DNA from: Batillaria attramentaria
Taxonomy: Eukaryota; Mollusca; Gastropoda; Batillariidae
Direction of reading: 5' to 3'
Length of the DNA stretch: 64,000 nucleotides
Assembly: GCA_018292915.2 (NCBI GenBank)
Contig: JACVVK020000036.1
Span: 1,642,501-1,706,500 of the forward strand
Part shown: piece by piece, positions 11,387 to 24,593 of the stretch
Numbering within the stretch: the first letter of the stretch is position 1
Layout: each line of letters starts with the position of its first letter
The notes under the pieces: model-generated
Database searches by the model: none
Told to the model about the DNA's origin: nothing
Seen by the model: the letters and a program-made list of their open reading frames with translations, nothing else
Program-made: the position numbers and the translations under genes

Positions 11387-11767
11387 ATGTAGGTTTTAGG
11401 CGAGAAAAAAACAAAACAAAAACCAACAACAACAAAAAAAAACGGAAAATAAAAAGCGTTCTAGAATCTTGGCAGTCACCGCAAGCAAGATTTAAAACTG
11501 CATGTAACTGAGCGTTGCCTTCGCACAAATAATAACAAAATAAAACGTGGGAAAAAATAAAGAAATAAAATAGCTACAAAATGACCTGCCCATAAAGGAA
11601 AAAAATCATATTATGTGGATTTGCTCATGTCACACAATCTCAGGTCTGTTGGGTATGGATGAGTGGGGGTGGGGGGTGGGGGGTGGGGGAGGGTCGGGGG
11701 TGGTTGTGGTAGAGCAGTGGTGGTGAGTGGGGTACGTATGAAAATCATCTGTCACTGTGTAGACATC

Positions 11768-12065
11768 AGGCCCCGTATGTAAAACTCGAGGTTAATTTAA
11801 CCAACGGCTATGGGCCTAACCCAGACTAGGACAAAAGAAACCCCAAAACAAAATTAAAATTTTAAAAAAGGAAGCGAAGAAAGAAAGACAAAAATCCTTC
11901 TATAACGGCATAGGCACCTTGCTGAAATGGACCCGCTCCCTGATTTAAAACAACAACAACAACAACAAAAAAACCCAGAAAATTTAACCCTAGAGCTAGT
12001 TTAGTTTGAGGTTAGACTCTAACCCGGGGCTAAACTCCCTAACCCCGACTTTTACATGCGGGCCC
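11768..12065. mobile_element. MITE family A copy 1
   Basis: About 300 bp with inverted ends. One end is GGCCCCGTATGTAAAA plus CTCGAGGTTA. The other is TAACCCCGACTTTTACATGC plus GGGCCC. Inside are GGCATAGGCACCTTGCTG and GAGGTTAGACTCTAACC. Related copies lie at 14468, 21918 and 26290. No protein is encoded. Confidence 0.9.
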
Positions 12066-13265
12066 AGATCTACTGACCTCTGTTTACACAGAAGATATGC
12101 CTGCTTGTACATATCACAATATAGAAGTGTTTACACGATACTTAACAAAACACTGTGATTGCAGACTATTTTGTTACAGTCATTATATGTATAGACTATG
12201 AGGTGCAGCTTACTGACATTCTGTGATCAAATGATTCAAAAATACAGGTATGTAACTCGTCGCTGAATACAGTAAGACTAAGAGGTTTTTTAAGAGTCAC
12301 TGTGTTAGAGAGGGATGTTCATGTACATATATCTGATACACAAGCACTTTAAAATGATACCTCAATCTTCATTTGTTGTCACTTACGGAATAACATAATT
12401 CAAACCAAAAATACAAGAGAAGGGATGTCCCACAAAACATACATGTACATAAACTGATACAGAAGTGCTTGGACTGACAATAGACATGAATGACATTGTG
12501 ATGTTCACTTTCTATATGGAAATTACATGTTAAAGTCTGCAATGTATATGTATACAAATGACTACATAATTCAAAGCAAAAAAAAAAAAAAAAAAAAAAT
12601 ACTGAAAAGATCAGACCGCCAAACTGCATCGCTTCCTCAACAAAGAAATTCCTTAAGCATTGTTTGTAAAATGTGAAAAGAAAACCCAGGACCCGGACCC
12701 ACTCTAACAAGAAAACAAGACACGCAGGCCATCAAAAAAACGCGTAAATGCCATAGAAGCAAATTGAGCGTGAATGCGAGTCTGGATCACAGCCCAAAGC
12801 AAAATCATCATCGCCCCATAGTATATTACCAACTGGTGTTAACAGGAAGAGGAAGATATGCCCCTTCCCTCCGGCCAAGGTAAAAGCTGTAATGAAATTC
12901 ACACAAACACACTTCAGTTCAAAAGCACATCTGGAAGTGACACAAGGCAAGAACAGGTTCTCGGACCAGCACATACCATTCTGAGGAAGACTAACATATC
13001 TGCTCATGTACAGGTAAGTTCAGACGGAACAAGTTGCATGAGCGAAGTCGGTGTGAACGTGGGAATTTTACGGAAAGCCAAGAAAGTTAATAACCTGTAC
13101 CTGTAGCCTGCCTGTCATGACCGAGAGTCAAGATACGCAGAACAAACTGTAGCCAGTGTAGGATTCTAAAAGTCAATTTACTTACGCATCAGCACCTAGC
13201 ATGTTTTTCTGCTCTTTCTATCCCCCCCCCCCCCCCCCCACCAAAAAAAACACACAAAAAAACAC

Positions 13266-13581
13266 TTATACTTTGGTATTAAGCTCGACCTCATGTTCTC
13301 CCTCATCTTTACTGTCCAACAAACTCAACTGGTCGGGGGTGGTGGCTGGTTTCAGTTTGTTGCTCAAGCGCGACAGCAAGCTGCCCTGCCGACTACCTCG
13401 CACAGACCCCGGATCAACATCAGCTCCGCAGTGCACGGAGATGTCGTCGTCATGGAGATATTCCTTGATCTCCGGCAGCTTGTATGTTGAGTTGCTGCTC
13501 TCCTTGACGTAATCCTGGTCGGCAGCGAAGGCTCGGTGGTACTCCTGCGTAACGAGGTCCTCCGTTTTTGGCTTGCGGAAC
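13266..13581 (-). CDS. ATP7: ATP7 exon 23: cytosolic C-terminal tail and stop
   Basis: Residues about 1511-1615. It follows TM8 with FRKPKTEDL and ends in TAA at 13266-13268. The tail contains GSLLSRL and QLSLLD dileucine-type sequences and ends ELNTKV, a class I PDZ-ligand pattern (S/T-x-V). In human ATP7A/B, C-terminal dileucines govern retrieval to the Golgi; the same role here is inferred. Confidence 0.95.
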
Positions 13582-16500
13582 CTGGCAATATGAGAAGGTA
13601 TGGAAGGTTTGCAAATCGTATGGATTATCACAAAAAACAGCACAACGCTCTGTAAATTAAAGTGTTTATTATTGTTTGATATATTGACAAGCTGCCTTCG
13701 TTAAAAGGTTGTACAAGTGACCGATGCATCCCCCCCCCCCCCTCCCCAAATAAAAAGGTTACCATGAGGTTATGCATATATGTTATTGCTACTCCTCTCT
13801 CATTTCTCACACACAGGCAAACACATACAAACGCACATACTACAGAGCATAGACAACAAGTTCTCTAGATGTTACAGTTCCTAAGAGTCTAAGCATCACT
13901 CCCACAAACTGGTTTGCAAACTGTATCCAGGTCTTTCACAAAGGACGGCACGGGTCAACGTTTCGGCTTTTTGTTTGTGTCCTGAGGAAGGCGAGAGCCG
14001 AAACGTTGACCCGTGCCGACCTTCGTGAAAGTTAAAAGAAAAAGGAAAAAGTGAAACACTGTGAGGAGATGAAAGAAATTCCTTCACAAGGAAATCTTAC
14101 GTTTTCAGTAGTAATGATGAACAGACCACAGACACTGAAGACGCGGCCATGGCAGCAGACGCCATCCAGGGTCGCAGTGACAGACCGATTGGAACAAAGA
14201 AACCTGAAACAACAAACAAATCAGGATTTGTAAGAGGCAAGTATTCGTAGTTATGCTCAGTGGTTTCAATGGTAAAGGCAGATAAATCCGGCCTGCCCAT
14301 CAGGGTTACTGGGTCCTACCGTTTGCTCCCCCACTCTAAAATCTAAAAATAGGTAGGTGGGCGAGATGTCTCTGCAGTCATGCACTTTGGGAAGCAACCT
14401 GAACTTCCCCAAATCGGGTACTGAGTATTAAGAAAGAGAAAAAAAGAGCCTCTGCTCGAAATCATCCCGGCTCCGCATGTAGAAGTCGAGGTTAGGGATT
14501 TTAGCCCCGGGCTAGAGTCTAACCTCAAACTAAACTAGCTCCAGGGTTAACTTTTCTGTTGTTTTTTATTTTAAATCAGGAAGCGGGTCCATTCCAGCAA
14601 GATGTCTAAGCTGTTATAGAAGGATTTATTTCTTCCTTTCTTCAACTCCTTTTTCATATATTTGTTTTTTGGTTTCTCTTGTCCTAGTCTGGGTAAGGCC
14701 CGTAGCCGTGGGTTAAATCAACCTCGACTTTTACATTCAGGCCCTGATCTTGTCTTTGACTTTCAGCACCAGTAGACATACCCTTACGGCAAATATAACT
14801 AGCACAGAGATCAAAGTCTGTTCGGTAACTGACCCGCAGCAATGGGAATGCCGATGAGGTTGTAGATGCAGGCAGCGACAAAGTTGATGTGGATTCTGCG
14901 TACAGTCATGCGGGACAGTTTGATGGCCGCATATACGTCCAAGAGATTACTCTGAAAAAAAAAATAAAAAAAATCATCATATTACCATATTGCAGATACC
15001 CAGGCATCACATCAAGTAAAATGTACACACCATTTCAAACAGGGCAAGCGAAAATTCAAACACACAGTCTTTCAACTCATTACAGTTTTCAATTGCATGT
15101 AACTTTACTTCTGACACAACTTCCTGCTGGCAGAAATAAAAATTTAACTACTGTTGATGGGTTTTCAAGTATGTAACAGTAATGAGACACAAGTGTGAAA
15201 CTGTGTCTAGGAGTAGCTTTGCATTTACACTGGTAGATAGCATCAATCTCATCAATCTCCATGAAGTGGAGGTGTGTGGATAGCTATTATCGGCTAGCTC
15301 TGTATGTTTGTCTTGTGCAATCACTGTATGCCACATGACAGCTGGAATAAATTAGGCTGGCATCTAGCTTGCAGACATTTTGTTTTACATTTGTTGATAA
15401 CTACAGTGACCAAGTCACAGTACAGCAGAACCTCTTTTGGGTGGCCATCCCTTTGGGAGACCACCTGCCTGTGCAGACCAATGTTACAATGATGCTGGGT
15501 TGCACTTCTTCACCGTCTGAAGCTTCTTTTGGGTGACCACCTCTCTTTTAAGACCACTCTTGTCTGGCCAGAGGGGTGGTCGCCCAAAAGAAGTTGTACT
15601 GTACCATCTTGCTCAAAGTATCCGGGTGTGTGTACAACATTTTAGAAAAACTTTTCATTGAATGTGTTTCACCTGAGCGCCAAAAACAATCACTTGTGTT
15701 AAAAACAAATCACAGCTACACATGCAAAAAGACGTCACCAATATCACTTACATTCATGAGGACGATGTCTGCAGCCTCCACTGCCACGTCTGTGCCAGTG
15801 CCGATGGCAATGCCGACGTCAGCCTGTGCCAGTGCTGGAGAGTCGTTGACCCCGTCCCCCACCATGGCAACCTTCCGACCTCCTTCCTGTAGCTGACGGA
15901 TCTTCTTCACTTTGTGGGACGGCAAGACCTCCGCAAACACTTTCCTGATTCCCACCTGCCAGGTTAAAATAACAAAAACAAAAATAAATAAAAACTAAAA
16001 TAAACAAATATTCGAAATGTTTAAAAAAAAAAAAAATGTTATACATGTACAACTGGTTCAGAAGTTAAAAACTTCAAATGTCATTAAAAAAGTTTTTTAA
16101 AGTCTAAAAGTTTGCACAAAACGTTTAATACGAAAAATGCTATGGAGGGTTGGGTGTGGGAAGTGGTGGTGGTGGTGGTGGTGGTGGGGGGGATGGGTGG
16201 GTGGGAAGAGAGGAGAACTGGCCTAAGGGTGCAGAAAAAATCCTGCCTCATACAGAAATGGCCTTCCAACAGTACTGCACAATCTAAGGGCCGCTGCTAC
16301 ACGTTGCCAGGATCGGCACTTGCAGGGCTGGAAACGCTGGAAACCCTAATTAAATCGCTGGCGGCCAGCTGGCATATCCACCTTGCCGGTGCCGGCGCCG
16401 TAATAGAAAGCCATCCTATTTTTCCTGGCAGCCAGCTAGCCGCAGGCAGCCCCGTACAGTCAATTGACCAATTACTGCCCAAACCTTGCAACCCCGCAGG

Positions 16501-17637
16501 CTGCGTGTGCGGGAAAACCCCCTGCCCACCAGCAACCAGCCGAGTACGGCAACATGCTGACTGGCAGTCGTGTAGCCGTGCCCTTAACACTAATTACAGC
16601 TGGAAATGGTGCCTAGCCCTCTGCAAGGTTTGGGAAAGGTAGAACAGTAAGATAGAGAGAGAGAGAGAGAGGATACAACATTTTTTTTACCTGTAACAAA
16701 AATGTCACGTAAGTACATTGTAAAATCCATCAATCAGCCAACCTGTTTAGCAATGGCGCGTGCTGTCTTTTTGTTGTCGCCTGTCAGCAGAATGATTTCT
16801 GGGATGATCTTTTTCAGTTCGTGGACAGCCAGGTGGGCCTCCGACTTGACCGTGTCTGCTACTGCTACCATGGCGACCAGCACACCTGTCAGGAAGACAG
16901 AGAACATTTTCATTGTAACGGCAATGCTGACAACAAGTCAAAGCAACACGAAAACAGACACCGGAGTTTGTGGCATCTCTCATCTCGCAATTGTCAATGT
17001 AACCTCATGTACTTTGCAGTAAAAGAGAATTCTTCCTCAAGGGAGAATACTCTGGTTCCCGAATCACAATGCTTTACGTAAGGCATTACCAAGTACAGTA
17101 GAGCCTCTTTTGAGTGACCACCCACTGGACCGGACAGAAACGGTCGTTAACGGCAGTTGGTCGCCCAAGCCACAGACACTCGCGGTAGTGTCCGCACCCC
17201 TCCCCGGGAGCGCATATCAACCGTACAGATAATGGCATAAATTTTAATGTGACTCAGTATCAGAGTTTGATGTTTCTGTGGAGTCTTTTAGTAATCAAGG
17301 TTGTGCGGTTTTACCTAAATCTGAGCGACGAATAACGTGTCCTGCCAGTTTGCTAAGTGTCAAATCACCGAGTTTAGTCCAGTTGAATTCCCAGCGGCAT
17401 CACAGCCTCTCTTTCTCCATCTCTCTCTCACCGTCACGGTGGCACGCACACACACACGCGCGCGCGCGCTCGCTCGCACCCACACGTGTAAAAATGACGT
17501 ACACTGACCGACATCCCGGCGTTGCAGGTTTGCTAAGTGTCAAATCGCTGAGTTTAGTCCGGTTGAATTCCCAGCGGCATCACAGCCTCTGTCTCTCCAT
17601 CTCTTTCTCTTTCTCTCTCACCGTCACGGTGGCAATG

Positions 17638-17717
<80 letters not shown>

Positions 17718-18432
17718 GCTCGCGCTCGCACCCACACGTGTCCTAACGATGTGCACTGATATCCCGGCGCTTCCAGTTTGCTAAGTGTCAAATCGCTGAG
17801 TTTAGTCCGACTGAATTCCTAGCGGCAGTTTCCGTTTTCTTTCTTGTCAAAACAACACAAAAACAAGGAGGATTAGGAACCACACCATACTGATCAACTA
17901 TCCGCCTTAATTCGCTCACACGCACTGGCACACAAAGAAACACCTTCACACACACACACACTGACATGCCCGTGATAGGGCGTCTTGTGGAAATAATGGT
18001 CAGTGAGTTGACAGGTGTTAAGGGTGTCGGAACTGGCGGATGAGGTGATCACAACCCGCATAACTGCAGTTGTGTTTAGGGGGCGACGCGCTAATTGCCC
18101 TGTCTTTGTCCGAGGTCACGCGTGCACAGTAGGGGGCGGGTCCAAGCGGCGGGTCGCGGGTAGCGTCAGCCCAAGTGCCCTGGGCAGTGGGAGGTAAATC
18201 GGCTGCCGGCGAAGTGTGAAGCGCCAACTAAGCCAGTTGTGGCCGCCCACAACAGAGACGCGGGGTCGTTTTGCAAGCAGAACAGCGGTCTTAAGTCGCG
18301 TACTGCAGTTGGTCGGTCGTTGGAGATGCAATAAAGAAGAACAAGATGGCCACTGACCAGCCCAATATGTTGTTTCCATTTAATCACCTGCTGTCGTCAC
18401 GGTCGTTCTTTTGTAATGCCATGTATTCGGGA

Positions 18433-18476
<44 letters not shown>

Positions 18477-19865
18477 CACTCTCTCTCTCTCTCTCTGAAT
18501 GGAAACAACTGACCGGACTTGTCAGACCAATCTTGGTTTTGGAAGAGAGACGTCAAGTTGTTTTCTTTGAAATCTATGACGTTTTCCTCATTGGGATGAC
18601 GCATAATACATTTGACGTAATAACTTTGACTCGGATACAATTCTTGCAATGAAAGCAGCCCCATGAAAATTGAAGTGTTGCTGCTGCGCAGTGTAAAGAT
18701 CGAATTTATACCGGCTCAATGTGTTTAACAGACAAGTCTGCGCGGCGAACGTTTTTTCACTATGTGTTATGTCTGCTGCGCGCGCGCGCACACAGACACA
18801 CACAGACATACGCGCGCACGCACGCACGCACGCACGCAGACTTGCGCGAGCCGCGTTTGTGCATGTGCTCCATTGAGACCTATGTGGTGTTCTCTCACTC
18901 TACTATGCTATTGAGTGAGAGTCAGTGGGAAAAACAAAGCTCACTACATCAATGAAACTCCCACTTTCCCCGTCTACAAATAGAGAACTTCCGAAAAGTG
19001 ACGACACACCCCCACGTCAATCAAACATGACGTCGGCAAACTGACGCTGATACAGTTTTGCGTCAGTGCGCGTGTGCCTTTTCTGCGATGTTTGTGAGGC
19101 GTGTGGCTTGTGTAAAGGAAATGTGCTTCGAGTACAAATTTTCGAGTCAACTGACGACAACGGCTGCAGTGAATTTTTCTAATTTTTTTGTATATTTTTT
19201 ATGGCACCCCAGGCTCATTATCTATGTATAGTAGGAGCGATTTTGAGATCTAAAGTGTGTTCACCAGCACTTTCATCAGGTACGGCTTACGCCAAAAGTA
19301 TAAAAGCGACAACCTCCAAAATTCACTCAGTTGAGAGTCCGTATTCATGCTATCTATGTCCCAAAATTGGAGTGGTTTAGGTAAATATTACGCCTTTAAA
19401 CGCCAGAAAGCCATTTTTTTTTAAAAGGGCGATAACTCGCAAATCATGTGTGCAATCGTACCTGGATCGGGCCTTCTATTCAACAATCTTGATTCATTTA
19501 GAAACCCCAAATTTGAAATCGATCGGTTCAGTATTTTCGGAGAAATAGGCATCTGAACTGGGTTCACATGCAATGTCAACTCAGGCTCGGTTTACATGAA
19601 AACTATAAGAGCGACCATTTTCTAGTAGTGACTCTGTTCAGAGTCCGTATTCAAGCTATCTACTGCCAAAAAATTGAGTGATTTAAATAAATATTACGCC
19701 TGTACACGAAAGACAACCAACTTGTCTCAAAAGGGCGATAACTCCCAAATCACTTAAGCAATCATCACACGCTTGAATCGTCTAATGTAACATTTTGATA
19801 AATTTGGATACCCCAAATTTGAAGCCATTCGGTTAAGTATCTTCGAAGAAACGGGCCCGGACACA

Positions 19866-19905
<40 letters not shown>

Positions 19906-22900
19906 CCATACAGACGGCACTCAGTGAGGAGAAGAAACGCGTTCGGAACAGCATACATGCCAGCATCGATGACGCAGGTTTTCTTACGTCATTGTCAGAG
20001 TTACACTTGCATAATCGTCTCTGCGGGAGATCGGCAGTGACGTGCGTTTGTACCACAGATGCTTGCCTATGAACGTGGAAATTTTAGCCCGTCCTATTAT
20101 GTTGTTTCCATTACTATGGAAACAACATAAAAACCGTCCGTGCCGGGCGAAAACGGTCGTGAACGAAAAACGGTCGCTCGTTCAAGATGTCGCTCAATCA
20201 AGTTTCTACTGTACTTCCGGTGGTCACCAAATAATCTCGAACTTGTACACTGATTTTTGTCAATCCCCAAAATTTAATTTTAGGAGGTTTTCAACCAGGA
20301 AAATTTAATTTTTCGACAGTTCTTCATCGAGAATATTTCATTTTCGAAAGTTCTCATTCCGGAAATGCTTACCGTCAATAGCACAAAGGACGGCGGTGTG
20401 ACCCTGATCCTCATGTTCCATCATGACCTCATCCATGTCCTCGGTGACCACCAGCCCGTTACGGTGCATCCATTCCCGGTTGCCGATCAGAACGTCGTAC
20501 ACTGTTGGTGCGACAGCCCCGGCCACTTCTGCAACAGATCAGGGTAACCAGTAAGCACTGCCAATGACATGTCCGAGATGACAGATAATATTAACCCTTT
20601 TCTGCCTAACACAGCCACAGTGCAGTGTACCCCTGCTGCCTAGGGCTGCCGTGATGAAAACACAGAATTTTGGGTAGTGTCATTTGAACGGGCATAACGT
20701 TTTTATTTGTGGAGCAATTTTCATGAAACTTGGTGTTTGAATAGGTAAGACCCTACTAAAGCTTACTGTAATTTCTTGCTGAGGTTACCTTGGTTACGGC
20801 TTGGCGGTGAACTTCTTCCTCGATTATTTCGAGTTCTGGCCCTACCATGACTGGCATGGCTCGGACAAGCCACATGGGAGGCTTCTACTTCACTTTCAGG
20901 CGAAGATTCGTCACTTTTAGGCGAAGATTCATCACTTTCTTGCACAAAATTAACATCATCGGAGTCTGACTCTGGATCGCTAGCACTATCGCTATCGAGC
21001 GCAAGTTTCTGTAAAACTTCGGCGCGCTTGAGGTGTCGCTTTCGTGCCATTTGTCGTTCAAAATTCGAGTGAAAACCACCATCAAAGACTCAAACGCAGG
21101 AAGTGGTCTCATAGGAAGGGAGACAACACCATAAACCTGGTTTGGGTGCTTTAAAGCTGGATCAGGACACGGTAAGGACTGCTAGTTGTCATTACGAGTA
21201 TACTCGTAGCCCGGTGCTGGTTGCTGCACGGCTGTTACGAGTATACTCGTAGCCCGTCAGGAAAGGGTTAAGGAAAGTCGACATACGCTGGTTTTTTTCT
21301 AGTTTGAAAATTACTTTTTTCTGCACATGCTTATAAATACTGATACAAAAACTGTATATAATAATAATAATATATTACCCCTGTAGAGCGCGGAGTTCTG
21401 CTTAGAAAAGCACTCAATACCTGACAAAGATCCATTTCCATAGATAAAAGAAACATTACAATGTTGCAGTCAGTAAGTGTCTCTTGTATCTCTGTGTTCA
21501 TTTCATATAAACCTCTGAATTGATTAGACAATATCAAAAACAACCACCACCACCCAAATCCCCAGAATCTGGGGCAATGCAGCACACTGCGCTCTGCCAA
21601 AGTGTTTGTCTAAACTGTGCCCACCATTCACCTTCTATCTGCAGGGACAGACGCAGGTCGTTATCTAGAACAGTGGGCCTGTTGTCGACCTTGACGTGGA
21701 GGCTGCCCTGCTTGTTGCGGCGGTTCTTCACACCGTCGATGTCCACCTGTGTCAGCAGCGACTCGATCCCAGACACCTTGCACTTGAGGCCGCAGCCTGG
21801 CACCGCCTGAAACTCCTGAACCTTGCCCAGCATCTCTGCCGCCAGCGTCTGAAAATGAAGCGGAGGTGAACAAAGCAAAAAGCACAAGCAAACTGTTATT
21901 ACTATGGGAAAAGGACTCGGCCCACATGTAAAAGTCGGGGTTAGGGAGTTTAGCCCCAGGTTAGAGTCTAACCTCGAACTAAACTAGCTCTAGGGTTAAA
22001 TTTTCTGTTGTTTTTTTGTTTTAAATTAGGAAGCAGGTCCATTCCAGCAAGGTGCCTATGCCGTTATAGAAGGATTTTTGTCTTTCTTTCTTCGCTTCCT
22101 TTTTAATTTAATTTTGTTTTGGGGTTTCTTTTGTCCTAGTCTGGGTTAGGCCCGAAGCTGTGGGTTAAATAAACCTCGACCTTTACTTATGGGCCCAGGA
22201 CTGGCTGCTGAGTGAAGACCAACAAAAGTAACTGCACAAACGTGGTATGAACTTGCACTTCAAGAGGGGGAGCATTTTAACCTTGATCTTGCTGAATTAA
22301 TTTGTCTCATGCTTTAAAAAGCCACAGAAGTAGCTTGGACTATTCCGGGCTCGACACTACCAGGGTTAAGACCTCACGCAGTACATGCCGCATGTGCTGA
22401 TGTAACTCTGTGCTGCTGTATGAGATTGTGTTCTTACTTTGCCAATTTACTTTTATTTTTAAATGTGTCCCTTATTTTCCTGGATATGAAAATGTGGTAA
22501 AAACCTTAGCATCAGGCATTCACACCAATTCCATGCAGTCCTATTACCTCCCCTTGACCACTGAACACCAAACCCATCCTATTCATCAATATTGTGGTAC
22601 ATATATATATTTCTGCTTGGGCACCCATATGTTGTTCGTAGGCCCTGCTGTCGTGTCAGACAATTGTCATGCCTCATCAGATGGCACAAAGCACCATATT
22701 TTATGCTGATTTGTACAGGCCATCTGCATACCAGGAGTCGCTGCTATGTTCACCTTACAAAATCATCACATCGGGAAGAGACCTCTGACGTACTTTCACA
22801 AACTGCAGAGAAAAAGACAGAAGAAAGATTAAACACACCTCTTTCGTGTACTTGACGATGGCCGCAGCTATAGGATGTTCACTGCTGGCTTCCGCTGACC

Positions 22901-23365
22901 CACAAATCGCCACCACTTTCGCAAAAGAGCAAGTGCGCTCGTCGACAAACAGCGACACGCGAGCAACACGTGGGACCCCGTGCGTCACTGTGCCTGTCTT
23001 GTCAAACACGATGCAGCGGATCTGTAAGATGTAAGAAATAAGCAACAATGTCAGCCATACGTGCACTAGACAATAAAAAAAAAAAAAAAATTCGTCCCAT
23101 CATAATCCCCCTCCATAATCCCAGCTCATATTTCAAACATTTCCCTGAAATAAACTGAATGTTTCATTTTGATCCACAATTTTAAAGGTTTCATTCCATA
23201 CGGCACGTTCCATCGGACATCCACACAGAATAAAATCATCACACAAAACAATGGCAAAACGATGGAACCACTCTCCATACCTTGTGCGTCGTCTCAAGTG
23301 GTTCGCCTCCCTTGATGAGTATTCCATTGATCGCCCCGACCCCCGTGCCCACCATGACGGCAGTG

Positions 23366-23396
<31 letters not shown>

Positions 23397-24541
23397 CGAT
23401 GCTGAGCACAGTGATGGCGTACTGGAAGGCCTTCTGGAAGATCACCTCACTCTCAAGGATTGGGCCGCCTTTCTGTAAACAAAACAAACCCATCATAAAC
23501 ACAATACTTTTTTTTTAAAAAAGATGCAAAAATGAACACACTGCCACTTACAGTGCCTTCGTACAAGACTCTTTGCAGCGCCAAAATTGTGGAGCTCCCT
23601 CCCTGAGACAGAGAAGGAGGCAGTCAGCATTACCGCATTCCGGAAGCGCCTGAAGACTCATCTCTTCAGTGTCTCACGCCAGTAATCATCTGCAGCTTTT
23701 TTTTTCTTTTTTCCTTGCACTATCTTCCCTTTCAAAACCTCTCCCTAAGCGCTGTGAGCACTCAGTTAGGGTGGAGCCGTGCGCTATATCAAGTCTCCAT
23801 CATCATCATCATCATCTTTGTTTCTGTTAGCCGGCTGGGATAGCCGAGCTAGTAAAGAATTGGACTTTCACCGCCTTGGTTTTAAGTTCAAATCCCTGCT
23901 TACCCTCAATATACATGTACGCAAATGCACAATCTGCTGGCAAACTACTTACCACAAAATCCGGGTCAATGAGTGTGATGTCGACGTAACCGGTGACGAC
24001 CCATCCAATAAGCGTGGCAGTTGACAAGACCATCACCATGGGAACAAAATAGCCAGCGATCTTATCTGCCAGATTCTGGATTGGAGCCTGCACACAACAT
24101 TGTTTTTCAGTCCTTCTGTACAAGGAACACACACTTAACCCATTTACAAATTATTTGGTCGGGTCGAGGTTCTAGCGGGCTCTGTGGAGCTGCAAAACTG
24201 ATGAATGTCCAAAACGTACTGCTGTCCTGAAACGAAGAACTGTTGTATGATATTTCCTCAGCTAGCAAAATGAATGGGTTTTTTTTCCAGAATACTAACT
24301 TGCTCTGTTGTAGAACGTGGGATGCTGGAAACAGATGAGTTTAGCTATATCTGGGGGCTCACATGCTTCAACAGGTTGGAGACAGGACATCACCCATCCC
24401 CCACCAAAACAACAACAACAACAAAAAACGCAACCTGTGCGTTATCTCCTAAAACAAGATGGCCACCAGCCCAATATGTTGTTTCCATTTAATCACCTGC
24501 TGTCGTCACGGTCGTTCTTTTGTAATGCCATGTATTCGGGA

Positions 24542-24593
<52 letters not shown>

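Larger units (their letters stand above)
9441..13265. other. 3' flank and possible 3' UTR of ATP7
   Basis: Apart from the repeats listed separately, I see no coding signal. A minus-strand AATAAA (plus-strand TTTATT near 9742) could end a long ATP7 3' UTR of about 3.5 kb, but the SINE, minisatellite and MITE between it and the stop codon make this uncertain. G-rich low complexity occurs at 11664-11720 and poly(A) at 12579-12599. Confidence 0.35.
17094..20213. mobile_element. Composite TA-flanked element with a second element nested inside
   Basis: The left end TACAGTAGAGCCTCTTTTGA and the right-end inverse (TCAAGTTTCTACTGTA) are inverted and TA-flanked. Both ends also share an inner ACGGTCG motif. 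The hairpin-ended element 18366-20129 lies inside near the right end, and the duplicated block 17290-17830 near the left. A Tc1/mariner-like non-autonomous element is the simplest reading. Everything lies within the ATP7 intron between exons 19 and 18. Confidence 0.6.

Noticed and set aside
10966..11392. Repeated frames of about 145 codons on both strands
   Set aside because: Translation of the 36-bp minisatellite. No start context, splice signal or similarity supports a protein.
16112..16642. A 176-codon frame in a GC-rich block
   Set aside because: It overlaps the GC-rich MITE with inverted ends at 16286-16590, has no recognisable domain, and lies within an ATP7 intron.
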